Shown here: positions 8,518 to 17,173 of the stretch, piece after piece
Position numbering within the stretch: the first letter of the stretch is position 1
How the letters are laid out: the number at the start of each line of letters is the position of its first letter
NCBI RefSeq assembly: GCF_014302995.1
Contig: NZ_CP060295.1
Span: 2,967,501 to 3,031,500, forward strand
DNA: 64,000 bases
Source of the DNA: Variovorax sp. PAMC26660
GTDB taxonomy: Bacteria; Pseudomonadota; Gammaproteobacteria; Burkholderiales; Burkholderiaceae_C
Direction of reading: 5' to 3'
Notes under the pieces: generated by a model
What the model was told of the DNA's origin: nothing
Databases searched by the model: none
What the model saw: only the letters and a program-made list of their open reading frames with translations
Made by a program: the position numbers and the translations under genes

Positions 8518-8558
8518 ATAAGGGCGGCTTATCGCTCCACAGTCAAACGGTCTTGGCG
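8518..8558 (+). promoter_or_regulatory. Nac-type operator and promoter of the dehydrogenase-ABC transporter unit
   Basis: An ATA-N9-TAT palindrome (ATAAG...CTTAT) spans 8518-8532. Twenty bases later is TTGGCG (8553-8558), and a fair -10 box (ATACAG, 8576-8581) follows after 17 bases. The predicted start near 8587 puts the site centre near -62. The segment CACAGTCA-N4-GTCTTGG is shared with 3684-3724 base for base outside the N positions. The rest of the 8445-8626 gap holds no gene that I can support. Confidence 0.75.
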
Positions 8559-8626
8559 CCGCGAACAGGCGCTCGATACAGTGAATTCCAGGCAGTCGAT
8601 CTGCCGTTTCAACGAAAGAAATCAAC

Positions 8627-9379
8627 ATGCCGTTTTCCGACTACAAGACCGCGCTGGTGACGGGGGCCTCCTCGGGCATCGGCGCCGCCGTTGTCGAGCG
8701 CCTGTGCAAGGAAGGCCTGAAGGTCCATGCATTGGCGCGCAGCGCCGACAAGCTGGCCGAACTGGCCGCGCGCACCGGCTGCATTCCGCACGCCATCGAC
8801 GTGAGCGACCTCGCGGGCATCACCCGCCTCACGCAAGAGATCGAATTCGACGTGCTGGTCAACAACGCCGGCGTGGACCGGCCTGGCTCCATCCTCAAGG
8901 CCGATGCCGAGGGCATCGACCTGCTGGTGGACGTGAACCTGCGCGCCGTGCTGCACCTGTGCCGGCTCGTGGTGCCCGGCATGGCCGCGCGCGACCGGGG
9001 CCATGTGGTCAACATCAGTTCCATTGCCGCGGCGTACAACTTCGGCGGCAACAGCACCTACCACGCGACCAAGGCGGCCGTGAGCATGCTGTCGCGCCAG
9101 CTGCGCATCGACGTCTTCGGCAAGCGCGTGCGCGTCACCGAAATCTGCCCCGGCCGCGTGGCCACCGACATCTTTGCGCACGTGCACGGCGACTCCGAAG
9201 AGACCCACAAGCGCTTCGTCGAAGGCTACGAGCTGCCGCGGGCCGAGGACATCGCGAACGCGATTGCCTTTGCCATCGCGGCGCCCATCGCGGTCAACGT
9301 GGGCCACATGGAAATCACGCCCACGCTGCAGGTGCCCGGCGGCCTCTCGACCGCACGCCCCGAAGCGCCGCAGGCCTGA
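8627..9379 (+). CDS. SDR-family NAD(P)-dependent oxidoreductase
   Basis: A 250-residue classical short-chain dehydrogenase. The dinucleotide motif TGASSGIG is at residues 12-19, NNAG at 79-82, and the catalytic set Ser132, Tyr145 and Lys149 (YHATK) is intact. It resembles the YdfG group that oxidises 3-hydroxy acids such as serine or allo-threonine. It is the first gene downstream of a Nac-type promoter and is followed after 31 bases by a polar amino acid ABC transporter. It therefore probably acts on the imported compound or a breakdown product. The exact substrate is unknown. Confidence 0.88.
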   Translation: MPFSDYKTALVTGASSGIGAAVVERLCKEGLKVHALARSADKLAELAARTGCIPHAIDVSDLAGITRLTQEIEFDVLVNNAGVDRPGSILKADAEGIDLLVDVNLRAVLHLCRLVVPGMAARDRGHVVNISSIAAAYNFGGNSTYHATKAAVSMLSRQLRIDVFGKRVRVTEICPGRVATDIFAHVHGDSEETHKRFVEGYELPRAEDIANAIAFAIAAPIAVNVGHMEITPTLQVPGGLSTARPEAPQA

Positions 9380-9410
9380 CGGCTCCCCACGCCACGCCAA
9401 GGAACAGCGC

Positions 9411-10112
9411 ATGAAGGACTTCGACCTGCTGGCGATCCTGCTGAAGCCGGAGTTCGGTGCGATGCTGCTGCACGGCCTGCTGGAAACGCTGAAGATCGCG
9501 GCCGGTTCCTGGCTGCTGGCGATGGCCATGGCCGTCGTGCTGCTGGTCGTGCGGCTCACGCCCAACCGCGTGGCCGGCCGGGTGGTGGCTGGCTATGTCT
9601 CTTACCACCGCAACGTGCCGACGCTGGTGCAACTCATGCTCTGGTACTTCGGCATCTTCAGCCTGCTGCCCGATGCGCTGCAGGGCTGGCTGTCGGTGCA
9701 CAACGCCGAGACCCTCCTTTCGATCGTCGCGCTCGGCCTTTGCCAGGCCGCCTACTTCAGCGAAGACATGCGCTCGGGCCTGCGCTCGATTCCGGCCGGG
9801 CAGGCCGAGGCCGCGCGCGCCCTGGGCCATGGCTACATCGGCTCGATGCGCCACGTGATGCTGCCGCAGGCGATTCGCAACGCGGTGCCCGCGCTGGTCA
9901 ACCACAGCGTGTCGCTCTTCAAGAACAGCAGCCTGGCCATGGCCATTGGCGTGGCGGAGCTGACGCATGCGGTGAAGGAGATCGAGAGCCAGAGCTTTCG
10001 CACCTTCGAGGCCTACAGCGTGGCAACGGTGCTGTATCTCGTGTGCTCGCTGCTCATCATGGCCGTGGGCGGCTGGCTGTCGCGGCGCTATCGCATCGTC
10101 GGGGCGAGGTAA
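9411..10112 (+). CDS. Polar amino acid ABC transporter permease (HisM/GlnP family)
   Basis: A 233-residue inner-membrane permease with several hydrophobic spans and the cytoplasmic EAA loop (EAARALGHGYIGSMRHVMLP, near residues 138-157) that docks the ATPase. The ATG at 9411 follows a GGAA sequence; a longer frame upstream overlaps the dehydrogenase and is not membrane-like. It pairs with the next permease to form a heterodimeric channel. The whole transporter (two permeases, ATPase, binding protein) is encoded contiguously downstream of the dehydrogenase. Confidence 0.9.
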   Translation: MKDFDLLAILLKPEFGAMLLHGLLETLKIAAGSWLLAMAMAVVLLVVRLTPNRVAGRVVAGYVSYHRNVPTLVQLMLWYFGIFSLLPDALQGWLSVHNAETLLSIVALGLCQAAYFSEDMRSGLRSIPAGQAEAARALGHGYIGSMRHVMLPQAIRNAVPALVNHSVSLFKNSSLAMAIGVAELTHAVKEIESQSFRTFEAYSVATVLYLVCSLLIMAVGGWLSRRYRIVGAR

Positions 10113-10119
10113 GCCAGCC

Positions 10120-10881
10120 ATGTACAGCATCTACGAAATCCTTCGCGACAACTGGCTGCTGCTGCTCGTCGGCCAGTACCCCAGCGGGCCGCTCGGCGGC
10201 ATCGTCGCCACGCTGATCCTGTCGGTACTGGGCATCGTGCTGGCGTTTCCGCTGTCGGTGCTGCTGGCGCTCGCGCGGCTGTCGCCCTGGCGCCTGCTGC
10301 GCTGGCCGGCCACCGTGCTGGTGTACGTGGTGCGCGGCGTGCCGCTGCTGATGGTGATCCTGTGGGTCTACTTCCTGGTGCCCATCCTCATCGGGCGCGA
10401 CGTGTCGGGCTTCACCACCATGCTGTGCACGCTGGTGATCTACGAAGGCGCCTACCTGTCGGAAGTGGTGCGGGCCGGCATCCAGGCACTGCCCAAGGGC
10501 CAGACCGAGGCGGCACGCGCGCTCGGCCACAGCCACCTGGGCACGATGTGGTTCGTGATCCTGCCGCAGGCGCTCTACAACATGCTGCCCAGCATGCTGA
10601 GCCAGTTCATCTCCACCATCAAGGAGACCACGCTGGGCTACGTCATCAACGTGCAGGAACTCACCTTCGCGGCCAACCAGATCAACAACCAGCTGCTGAC
10701 CAAGCCGTTCCAGGTGTTCTTCATCCTGGCGATGACCTACTACGTCGTCTGCTTCAGCCTGACGCAGCTCGCGCAGTGGCTGGAGCGGCGCATCGCCCAC
10801 AAGCGGCTCGGCGCGACTTCCGTGAAGACGCCCGAAGCCGGCGTTTCGCTGCCGCCGCCTCCGGTGGTGGTGAACCGGTGA
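10120..10881 (+). CDS. Polar amino acid ABC transporter permease, second subunit
   Basis: A 253-residue permease of the HisQ/GlnP family with predicted transmembrane segments at about residues 20-48, 60-85, 90-110 and 185-215. The EAA motif EAARALGHSHLGTMWFVILP lies near residues 130-149. It starts seven bases after the first permease. The C-terminal tail (about residues 228-253) is Pro- and Val-rich and probably cytoplasmic. It forms the membrane channel with the preceding gene product. Confidence 0.9.
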   Translation: MYSIYEILRDNWLLLLVGQYPSGPLGGIVATLILSVLGIVLAFPLSVLLALARLSPWRLLRWPATVLVYVVRGVPLLMVILWVYFLVPILIGRDVSGFTTMLCTLVIYEGAYLSEVVRAGIQALPKGQTEAARALGHSHLGTMWFVILPQALYNMLPSMLSQFISTIKETTLGYVINVQELTFAANQINNQLLTKPFQVFFILAMTYYVVCFSLTQLAQWLERRIAHKRLGATSVKTPEAGVSLPPPPVVVNR

Positions 10882-10926
10882 GGCCGCGCCAGACGGCCAT
10901 CGACAACAAGACCAGGAGACAGATCC

Positions 10927-11697
10927 ATGAACCCCGTTCCACACCCCGCAGGGGATGACACCATGATCCTGTTCTCCAACATCAACAAGTGGTACGGCGA
11001 TTACCAGGCGCTTGCCGACGTCAACGCCGAAGTGAAGAAGGGCGAGGTCGTGGTGGTCTGCGGGCCTTCGGGCTCCGGCAAGTCCACGCTGATCCGCACC
11101 GTCAACCGGCTGGAGGAAGTGAAGTCGGGGCAACTGCTGTTCGACGGCCACGACATCCACGCGCGCATGAGCAGCGTGGCGCTCAACAAGCTGCGCAGCC
11201 GCATCGGCTTCGTGTTCCAGAGCTTCAACCTGTTTCCGCATCTGTCGGTGCTGGAGAACATCATGCTGTCGCCCATGCGCGTGCTGGGCGTGAAGCGGGC
11301 CGAGGCAAAGGCAAGGGCGGCGCAGCTGCTCGAGCGTGTGGGCCTGTCGAACAAGGCCGGCGCGTACCCGGCCCAGTTGTCGGGCGGCCAGCAGCAGCGC
11401 GTGGCAATTGCCCGCGCGCTCGCCATGGAGCCGCCGGCAATGCTGTTCGACGAGCCCACCAGCGCGCTCGACCCCGAGATGGTGGGCGAGGTGCTGTCGG
11501 TGATGCGCAGCCTGGCCAACGACGGCATGACCATGATGTGCGTCACGCACGAAATGAACTTCGCCCGCGAGGTGGCCGACCGCGTCTGGTTCATGGACGC
11601 GGGCCGCATTCTCGAAAAGGCCGACCCCGAGACCTTTTTCAGCAGCCCGCAGCATCCGCGCGCGCAGCGCTTCCTGTCGGACTTGCGCGCGCACTGA
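10927..11697 (+). CDS. Polar amino acid ABC transporter ATP-binding protein
   Basis: A 256-residue ATPase of the GlnQ/HisP class. The Walker A motif GPSGSGKST lies at about residues 46-54, the signature [15 protein letters not shown] near 155-169, the Walker B with [10 protein letters not shown] after it, and the H-loop CVTHEM. The ATG at 10927 has AGGAGA upstream; an internal ATG at 10963 ([10 protein letters not shown]) also has a good ribosome site and would give a protein of the more usual length, so the start is uncertain. It powers uptake through the two permeases. Confidence 0.9.
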   Translation: MNPVPHPAGDDTMILFSNINKWYGDYQALADVNAEVKKGEVVVVCGPSGSGKSTLIRTVNRLEEVKSGQLLFDGHDIHARMSSVALNKLRSRIGFVFQSFNLFPHLSVLENIMLSPMRVLGVKRAEAKARAAQLLERVGLSNKAGAYPAQLSGGQQQRVAIARALAMEPPAMLFDEPTSALDPEMVGEVLSVMRSLANDGMTMMCVTHEMNFAREVADRVWFMDAGRILEKADPETFFSSPQHPRAQRFLSDLRAH

Positions 11698-11738
11698 GTC
11701 TTCGTTTTTTCTTCCTCGCATTCCTCCAGGAGTTCCCC

Positions 11739-12581
11739 ATGTCGAACAGAACCGCTTTCCGTCTCGGCGCCATCGGCGCCTGTCTTTGCGCCATGTCTTT
11801 CGTGGCGCATGCCGACCAGTGGAGCGACATCAGCCAGCGCAAGGAACTGCGCTGCGGGACCTTCGCGGATGTGCCGCCGTTCGCGGCACCCGATCCGAAG
11901 ACGCGCGAGATGGTGGGTCACGACGTCGACCTGTGCCATGCGTTGGCCAAGGAACTGGGCCTGACTGCCAAGGTCACGCCGCTGTCGGTGGAGGCGCGCG
12001 TGCCCGAAGTGAAGCTCGGCCGCGTCGACGTGACCATTGCCAACCTGGCCTACACCAAGAGCCGCGGCGAGCAGATCCAGTTCAGCGACCCGTACTACGT
12101 GGCCAAGGAAATGCTGGCGGTGAAGGCGTCCGACCCCGGCACCGCCAAGGCCGACTTCAAGGGCAAGCGCCTGAGCTCGACCAAGGGCTCGACGTCGGAA
12201 ATGTCGATCAAGATGAACGGCTCGGAGCCGGTGACCTTCCAGGACACGGGCTCGGCCTTCATGGCGGTGCAGCAGAACAAGTCGGTCGGCATGGTGGCCA
12301 ACACCATGACCATCACCAAGCTGGTCAATCAGTCGAAGACCGATGGCGTGGCGCTGAAGATGATCAAGGAGCCGATGGTGCTGCAGCCCGTCGGCATCGG
12401 CATGAAGAAGGACGAGCCGGTGCTGCTGGCAAAGGTGAACACGGCGCTCTATGCGCTGGAGAAATCGGGCGAGCTCGACAGGCTCTGGGCGAAGTGGCTC
12501 GGCCCGAACACCGAATACAAGATGGTGCGCGAAGAGAAGGTCACGCCGCTGGCCGACCTCAAGTTCGAACTGCTGCCCTGA
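11739..12581 (+). CDS. ABC transporter periplasmic amino acid-binding protein
   Basis: A 280-residue periplasmic solute-binding protein of family 3. A signal peptide is visible (Arg near the start, hydrophobic core GAIGACLCAMSF, cleavage after AHA at about residue 25). The mature protein starts DQWSDISQRKELRCGT, and the FSDPYYV segment near residue 117 is typical of the family. An AGGAG ribosome site precedes the ATG at 11739. It is the last gene of the operon that starts at 8627 and should deliver the substrate of the Nac-type regulon. The ligand cannot be read from sequence. Confidence 0.9.
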   Translation: MSNRTAFRLGAIGACLCAMSFVAHADQWSDISQRKELRCGTFADVPPFAAPDPKTREMVGHDVDLCHALAKELGLTAKVTPLSVEARVPEVKLGRVDVTIANLAYTKSRGEQIQFSDPYYVAKEMLAVKASDPGTAKADFKGKRLSSTKGSTSEMSIKMNGSEPVTFQDTGSAFMAVQQNKSVGMVANTMTITKLVNQSKTDGVALKMIKEPMVLQPVGIGMKKDEPVLLAKVNTALYALEKSGELDRLWAKWLGPNTEYKMVREEKVTPLADLKFELLP

Positions 12582-12584
12582 TCG

Positions 12585-14111
12585 TCAGACCGCCGAGACG
12601 GCGGCGGCACCCGACACGCCGCCAGACCAGACCGGCGGCGTCTTCACGATCGACGTGAGCGAAGGCTCGGCCGGGCGCAGGGTCGACAGGTCGGGGCGCG
12701 GCCGGCGCAGTTGCGCATCGCCGGCGAACGCCTTTTCCATCGCATGTGCCGCACCCAGCACCTGGTGGTCGGTCCTGAAGCCGCCCACGATCTGCAGGCC
12801 GAAGGGCATGCCCGCGTGGTCCACACCGCACGGCAGCGAGATCGCCGGATGCGTCGTCAGCGTGACCACGTAGGTCAGTGCCAGCCAGCGGTAGTAGTTC
12901 GCCTGCTTCTCGCCGTTGATGGTGTCGGCATAGAGCTGCGTCCACGGAAAGGGCGTCACCGGCGTGGTGGGCGAGAGCACGAGGTCGTAGTCGGCAAAGG
13001 TCGACTGGAATCGCTTGATGAGGCGCGTCTGCTCGGCCTGCGCCCAGGCGCTGTCGAGCAGGCTCATCCGCGCGCCCATTTCGTAGTTGGCGCGAGAGTT
13101 GGGCCCCAGGCTGTTCGGGTCGCGCTCGTAGGCAGCATGCATGCCCGCCACGAAGGCTTCGGCACGCAGCACGTCGAAGCAGCGGTGTGCTTCGCCAAGG
13201 TCGAGACTGATTTCATCGCAGCGCCGGAACAGGTGCTGCATCGCATCCATCTTGCGGCGCATCGTGGCGCGGATGCAGTCGTCCACCGCGCAGATGCCGA
13301 AGTCGTCGGTCCATGCCACGCGCAGCCGGCTGAGGTCGACGTCGAGCGGCTTGAGGAACGACAGCGGGTCCAGCGGGTAGCTCAACGGATCGCCCGCATG
13401 CATGCCGGCCGATGCCGCCATCTGCAGGCAGGCGTCTTCCACGGTGCGACCCATCGGACCGACGACGGAGATCGGTGTCCAGCCCAGCAGTTTTCGCACG
13501 CTCGGCACGATGCCCGGCGAAGGCCGGAAGCCGACCACGCCGCACATGGCCGCTGGAATGCGCAAGGAGCCGCCGGTGTCGGAGCCGGTGCACACCGGCA
13601 GCATGTCGCAGGCGAGGGCGGCCGCTGAACCACCGGAGGAGCCGCCGGCATTCAGGTTCGGATCGAAAGGGTTGCCGGTGGCGCCCCACACGTCGTTGCG
13701 CGAGTTGGCACCCGCGCCCATCTCGGGCACGTTGGTCTTGCCCGCCACGATGGCGCCGGCCTTGCGAAGTCGGGCCACCAGTTCGATGTCTTCCTGCGGC
13801 ACGTGGTCGCGGTAGATCGACGAACCCCAGGTGGTGAGCAAACCCTCTGTGGGTTCGAGGTCCTTCACGCCGAGGGGCAGCCCGTGCAGCAGCCCCAGCG
13901 GGTCGCCCTGCATGACGGCAGCTTCCGCAGCCTCGGCCTCGGTCCTGGCGCGGTCGAAGCAGGTCGCGGTCACGGCGTTGACGAAGGGGTTCACCTGCTC
14001 GATGCGCGCGATGCAGGCTTGCAGCAGCTCGACCGGCGAGATCGCCTTGCTGCCGATCAGGCGGCGCAGTTCGACGGCGGATTGTTCGACGAGTTCTGTG
14101 GTGTTGGGCAT
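12585..14111 (-). CDS. Amidase signature family hydrolase
   Basis: A 508-residue amidase with the complete Ser-cisSer-Lys triad: Lys83 (GVKD), Ser158 (GGSSGGS) and Ser182 (SDTGGSLRIP). Length and motifs match bacterial amide hydrolases and GatA relatives. No gatB or gatC is nearby, so a tRNA amidotransferase role is unlikely. It runs convergent to the amino acid transporter operon, three bases from its end. A Bug-type binding protein lies upstream on the same strand after 26 bases, so the two are probably co-expressed. The role is probably release of ammonia or an amine from an imported amide. Confidence 0.9.
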   Translation of the reverse strand: MPNTTELVEQSAVELRRLIGSKAISPVELLQACIARIEQVNPFVNAVTATCFDRARTEAEAAEAAVMQGDPLGLLHGLPLGVKDLEPTEGLLTTWGSSIYRDHVPQEDIELVARLRKAGAIVAGKTNVPEMGAGANSRNDVWGATGNPFDPNLNAGGSSGGSAAALACDMLPVCTGSDTGGSLRIPAAMCGVVGFRPSPGIVPSVRKLLGWTPISVVGPMGRTVEDACLQMAASAGMHAGDPLSYPLDPLSFLKPLDVDLSRLRVAWTDDFGICAVDDCIRATMRRKMDAMQHLFRRCDEISLDLGEAHRCFDVLRAEAFVAGMHAAYERDPNSLGPNSRANYEMGARMSLLDSAWAQAEQTRLIKRFQSTFADYDLVLSPTTPVTPFPWTQLYADTINGEKQANYYRWLALTYVVTLTTHPAISLPCGVDHAGMPFGLQIVGGFRTDHQVLGAAHAMEKAFAGDAQLRRPRPDLSTLRPAEPSLTSIVKTPPVWSGGVSGAAAVSAV

Positions 14112-14137
14112 GCGTGTCTTGTCTGCGTGTTCGCGGT

Positions 14138-15121
14138 TCAGTCGGCGGTGATGCCGGCGCGGGCCGCGACGGCACGCATCAGCGGCAATTCCCTGTTGAT
14201 CAGTTCGCTCGCCGCGGCGGCATTGCTGTAGGCCGGCTCCAGGCCCTGGGCGTTCAGCTTGGCCCGCGTGTCGGGGTCGGCCATGGTGGCGGCCAGTGCC
14301 TTTTCGAGCCGGGCCTTGGTGTCGGCGGGCAGGCCCTTCGGCGCGGCCAGCATCAGCCAGGTGTCCATGTCGATGTCGGCATAGCCGCTCTCGGCCATGG
14401 TGGGCACGTCGGGCAGCAGGCTGGAGCGCCTGGCCGTGGTGAGGGCAATGGCCTTGATCTTGCCGCTCTTGAGCTGCGGGATGGCGGCGCTCACGGTGTC
14501 GATGCTGAAGGCAACCTGCCCGCCCATCAGGTCGGTCATGGCCGGCGCGCTGCCCTTGTAGGGAACGTGCGTCATCTTCAGGCCCGCCGCGTGCAGGATG
14601 GTCTCGCCCGCGAACTGCGCGGTGGTGCCGGTGCCGAACGAGGCGTAGGAATATTTTCCGGGCGATGCCTTCACGTAGTCCACGAACTGCCTGACGGTCT
14701 GCACCGGCACCGCGCTGTTCGCAAGCAGGACGAGCCCCGTGCGGCCGGCAATGCCGATCGGCTCGAAGCCCTTGACCGGGTCGTACGGAAGACTGGCGCG
14801 GATCGCGGGGTTGACGGTGAAGGTGGTGCCCGAACTCACGAGCAGCGTGTAGCCGTCCGGCGTCGCCTTCGAAACGTAGCTGGCGCCGATGATCGTTCCG
14901 GCGCCGGCACGGTTCTCGATGACGACGGGCTGGCCAAGCTCCTTGCCCAGCCGCTGGGCAATGATTCGTCCGTTCACATCGGTCGCGCCGCCCGGCGGAA
15001 AGGGGATCACGAGCGTGACCGGCCGCGATGGAAAACCGGACTCCGAGGCAGCGGCAAAAACCGGCGAGAGCCCAAGGCAGAACGTCAGCGCCAAGCCGAG
15101 CAACGGGGGGAGTTTCTTCAT
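14138..15121 (-). CDS. Bug/TctC-family tripartite tricarboxylate transporter binding protein
   Basis: A 327-residue periplasmic binding protein with a signal peptide (MKKLPPLLGLALTFCLGLSP, cleavage near residue 26). The mature start, PSRPVTLVIPFPPGGATDVN, is diagnostic of the Bug family, as is the later VPYKGSAPAMTDLMGGQV. No TctA or TctB membrane subunits are in the window, as is common for the many orphan Bug proteins of Bordetella-like and Variovorax-like bacteria. It is co-directional with the amidase and divergent from a LysR gene. Confidence 0.9.
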   Translation of the reverse strand: MKKLPPLLGLALTFCLGLSPVFAAASESGFPSRPVTLVIPFPPGGATDVNGRIIAQRLGKELGQPVVIENRAGAGTIIGASYVSKATPDGYTLLVSSGTTFTVNPAIRASLPYDPVKGFEPIGIAGRTGLVLLANSAVPVQTVRQFVDYVKASPGKYSYASFGTGTTAQFAGETILHAAGLKMTHVPYKGSAPAMTDLMGGQVAFSIDTVSAAIPQLKSGKIKAIALTTARRSSLLPDVPTMAESGYADIDMDTWLMLAAPKGLPADTKARLEKALAATMADPDTRAKLNAQGLEPAYSNAAAASELINRELPLMRAVAARAGITAD

Positions 15122-15189
15122 GCGGGGTGCTCCTGAGAAAACTCATCCTAGGAGCGGGACTCGGCTGCCACAAGCGCAATGTTTAGAAT

Positions 15190-15216
15190 TGTGGATTGCC
15201 AAAATGGCAATCCACA
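15190..15216. promoter_or_regulatory. Perfect 12-bp inverted repeat, probable LysR operator
   Basis: TGTGGATTGCCA and its exact complement TGGCAATCCACA are separated by AAA. The palindrome contains the LysR-type T-N11-A core. It lies between the divergent Bug gene (start 15121) and LysR gene (start 15253), 37 bases before the LysR start, where an autoregulatory operator is expected. Confidence 0.7.
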
Positions 15217-15252
15217 CGGCGCGTTGCCTGCGGTGCCGCCAACAGAAATTTC

Positions 15253-16167
15253 ATGCGACTTCATGCCCTGCAAGAGACCGCGGTCCGCTACTTTCTCGAG
15301 GTGGTGAAAGCCGGCTCGGTGAAGGACGCGGCGCTCAAGCTCAATGTCGCGCCCTCGGCCGTGAGCCGGCAGGTGGCACGACTGGAGCGCGAACTCGACA
15401 CGCTGCTGTTCGAGCGCCACGCGCGCGGCATGGTGCCCAATGCGGCTGGCGAACTGCTGGCGGCGCATGCCAGGCGAACGCAACAAGACATCGAGCGGGT
15501 CGCGAGCGACATCGCAGGCTTGCGCGGCCTGCGCAGCGGGCATGTGCGCGTGGCGAGCACCGAGGGCTTTGCCTTCGACTTCCTGCCGACGCTGATTGCC
15601 CGCTTTCGCGACAAGCACCAGGGAATCCGTTTTCACCTGGAGGTCTGCTCGCCCGGCGAGATATCCCGGCGGATTCGTGACGGCGAAGCGGATGTGGGGA
15701 TCACCTTGAGCGCGGTGTCCGAGCCCGGCATCAAGATCGAGCTGCGCCATCCCAGCCCCATCCTGGCGGTGATGGCGAAGAACCATCCGCTGGCGGCGCA
15801 ACGACAACTGTCTCTGCGGCAGGTGGTGGCCTATCCGCTGGGACTGCCGTTGCAAGACAGCTCGCTCAGGCAGTTGTTCGACATCAGCTGCAGCAGGCAG
15901 GGGCTGCAGTACGTCCAGGCCATGTCCAGCAACCACGCGAATGCGCTGGTGAGCTTTGCGGCCGCGGGTGGCGGCAGCATCGCCTTCTATGGTGCGCTGT
16001 CGCTGCGCACGCGCCTTCAGACCAAGGCGCTGGTCGCCATTCCACTGAAGGACCGGGAGATGAACGAGCGCCACCTGGAGGTCGAGACGCTGGCTGGCCG
16101 GTCGCTGCCGGATGCGGGGAAGGCGTTCGTGCAGTTCCTGACCGATGCCATCAAGGCTGCTGCCTGA
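15253..16167 (+). CDS. LysR-family transcriptional regulator
   Basis: A 304-residue LysR regulator. The N-terminal winged helix-turn-helix (about residues 1-62) includes GSVKDAALKLNVAPSAVSRQ and LFERHARGMVPNAAGE. The effector domain follows from about residue 90. The ATG at 15253 (MRLHALQETAVRYF) fits the family; the frame opens 57 bases earlier, inside the palindromic operator. It is divergent from the Bug-amidase unit, which it probably controls. Its end lies 12 bases from the convergent Bug gene of the next operon. Confidence 0.88.
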   Translation: MRLHALQETAVRYFLEVVKAGSVKDAALKLNVAPSAVSRQVARLERELDTLLFERHARGMVPNAAGELLAAHARRTQQDIERVASDIAGLRGLRSGHVRVASTEGFAFDFLPTLIARFRDKHQGIRFHLEVCSPGEISRRIRDGEADVGITLSAVSEPGIKIELRHPSPILAVMAKNHPLAAQRQLSLRQVVAYPLGLPLQDSSLRQLFDISCSRQGLQYVQAMSSNHANALVSFAAAGGGSIAFYGALSLRTRLQTKALVAIPLKDREMNERHLEVETLAGRSLPDAGKAFVQFLTDAIKAAA

Positions 16168-16179
16168 TGGCCCGTCGAA

Positions 16180-17145
16180 TCAATCGACCCGGATATTGCG
16201 CGCACGCACCAGCGCGCTGACCCGGCCGGTTTCCTCCCGCACGAATTTCGAGAACGCCTCGGGCGTCGTGCCGGCGGGTTCCAGACCGAGCTGAAGCAGC
16301 TTCTGCCGCACCTTGGGTTCGTCGACCGCCGCCTGCACCGCCTTGCCGAGCTTCTGCACGATGTCGGGCGGCGTGCCCTTGGGAAGAAACACGCCGTTCC
16401 ATTCGACGACGTTGTAGCCCGGCAGGCCCGACTCGGCGAGCGTCGGTGTGTCCGGCAAGGCGGGCACGCGCCGGGCCGAACTCACGGCCAGCGCACGCAG
16501 CTTGCCCGACTGCACGTAGCCGAGGGTCGATGCCGCGTTGCCGAAGTAGGCCGACACCTGCTCGCCCATCACGTCGGTCAGCGCGGGCGCGCCGCCCTTG
16601 TAGGGCACATGCATCAGGTTGATCTTCGCCTGCTCGTTCAGCGCTTCACCGGCAAGGTGCGAGCCGGTGCCGCCGCCCGCCGAGGCAAAGCTCAGCTTGC
16701 CGGGGTTCTTGCGCGCGAAGTCCAGGAACTGCGCCACCGTCCTGTACGGCGCGGTGGCGGGCACCACGAGGATCTGCGGCGCGGTGGCCACCAGCGACAC
16801 CGGAATGAAGTCCTTCGCCGCGTCGAAGGGCAGCTTGCGCAGCGACGGATTGACCGAGAACGCCGACGCGTCGTAGAGCACCGTGTAGCCATCGCCCGGC
16901 GCCTTGGCCACATTGTCGGCACCGATCACGCCGCCCGCGCCGGGTTTGTTGTCGATGATGATCTGCTGGCCCAGCGCCATGCTCATCTGCTGCGCGACGA
17001 TGCGCGCGGTGTTGTCGGCACCGCCGCCCGCGGCGTACGGCACCACCATGCGGATCGGCTTGTCGGGCCATGCGGCCCAGCCCAGCAGCGGCATGCAGGC
17101 GGCCAGCGCCGCGATCGATGCCAGGACGCGTCTTCTTCTCTTCAT
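16180..17145 (-). CDS. Bug/TctC-family binding protein
   Basis: A 321-residue orphan Bug protein. The ATG at 17145 begins a signal peptide with a strongly basic start (MKRRRRVLASIAALAAC), cleaved near residue 24. The mature sequence opens WPDKPIRMVVPYAAGGGADN, and VPYKGGAPALTDVMGEQV appears near residue 155. It is the last gene of a five-gene minus-strand operon, 28 bases after the amidohydrolase gene. Its ligand is probably a carboxylic acid used by that operon. Confidence 0.9.
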   Translation of the reverse strand: MKRRRRVLASIAALAACMPLLGWAAWPDKPIRMVVPYAAGGGADNTARIVAQQMSMALGQQIIIDNKPGAGGVIGADNVAKAPGDGYTVLYDASAFSVNPSLRKLPFDAAKDFIPVSLVATAPQILVVPATAPYRTVAQFLDFARKNPGKLSFASAGGGTGSHLAGEALNEQAKINLMHVPYKGGAPALTDVMGEQVSAYFGNAASTLGYVQSGKLRALAVSSARRVPALPDTPTLAESGLPGYNVVEWNGVFLPKGTPPDIVQKLGKAVQAAVDEPKVRQKLLQLGLEPAGTTPEAFSKFVREETGRVSALVRARNIRVD

Positions 17146-17173
17146 TCGGATGTCTCGTTCGTTCTTTGTGGTT

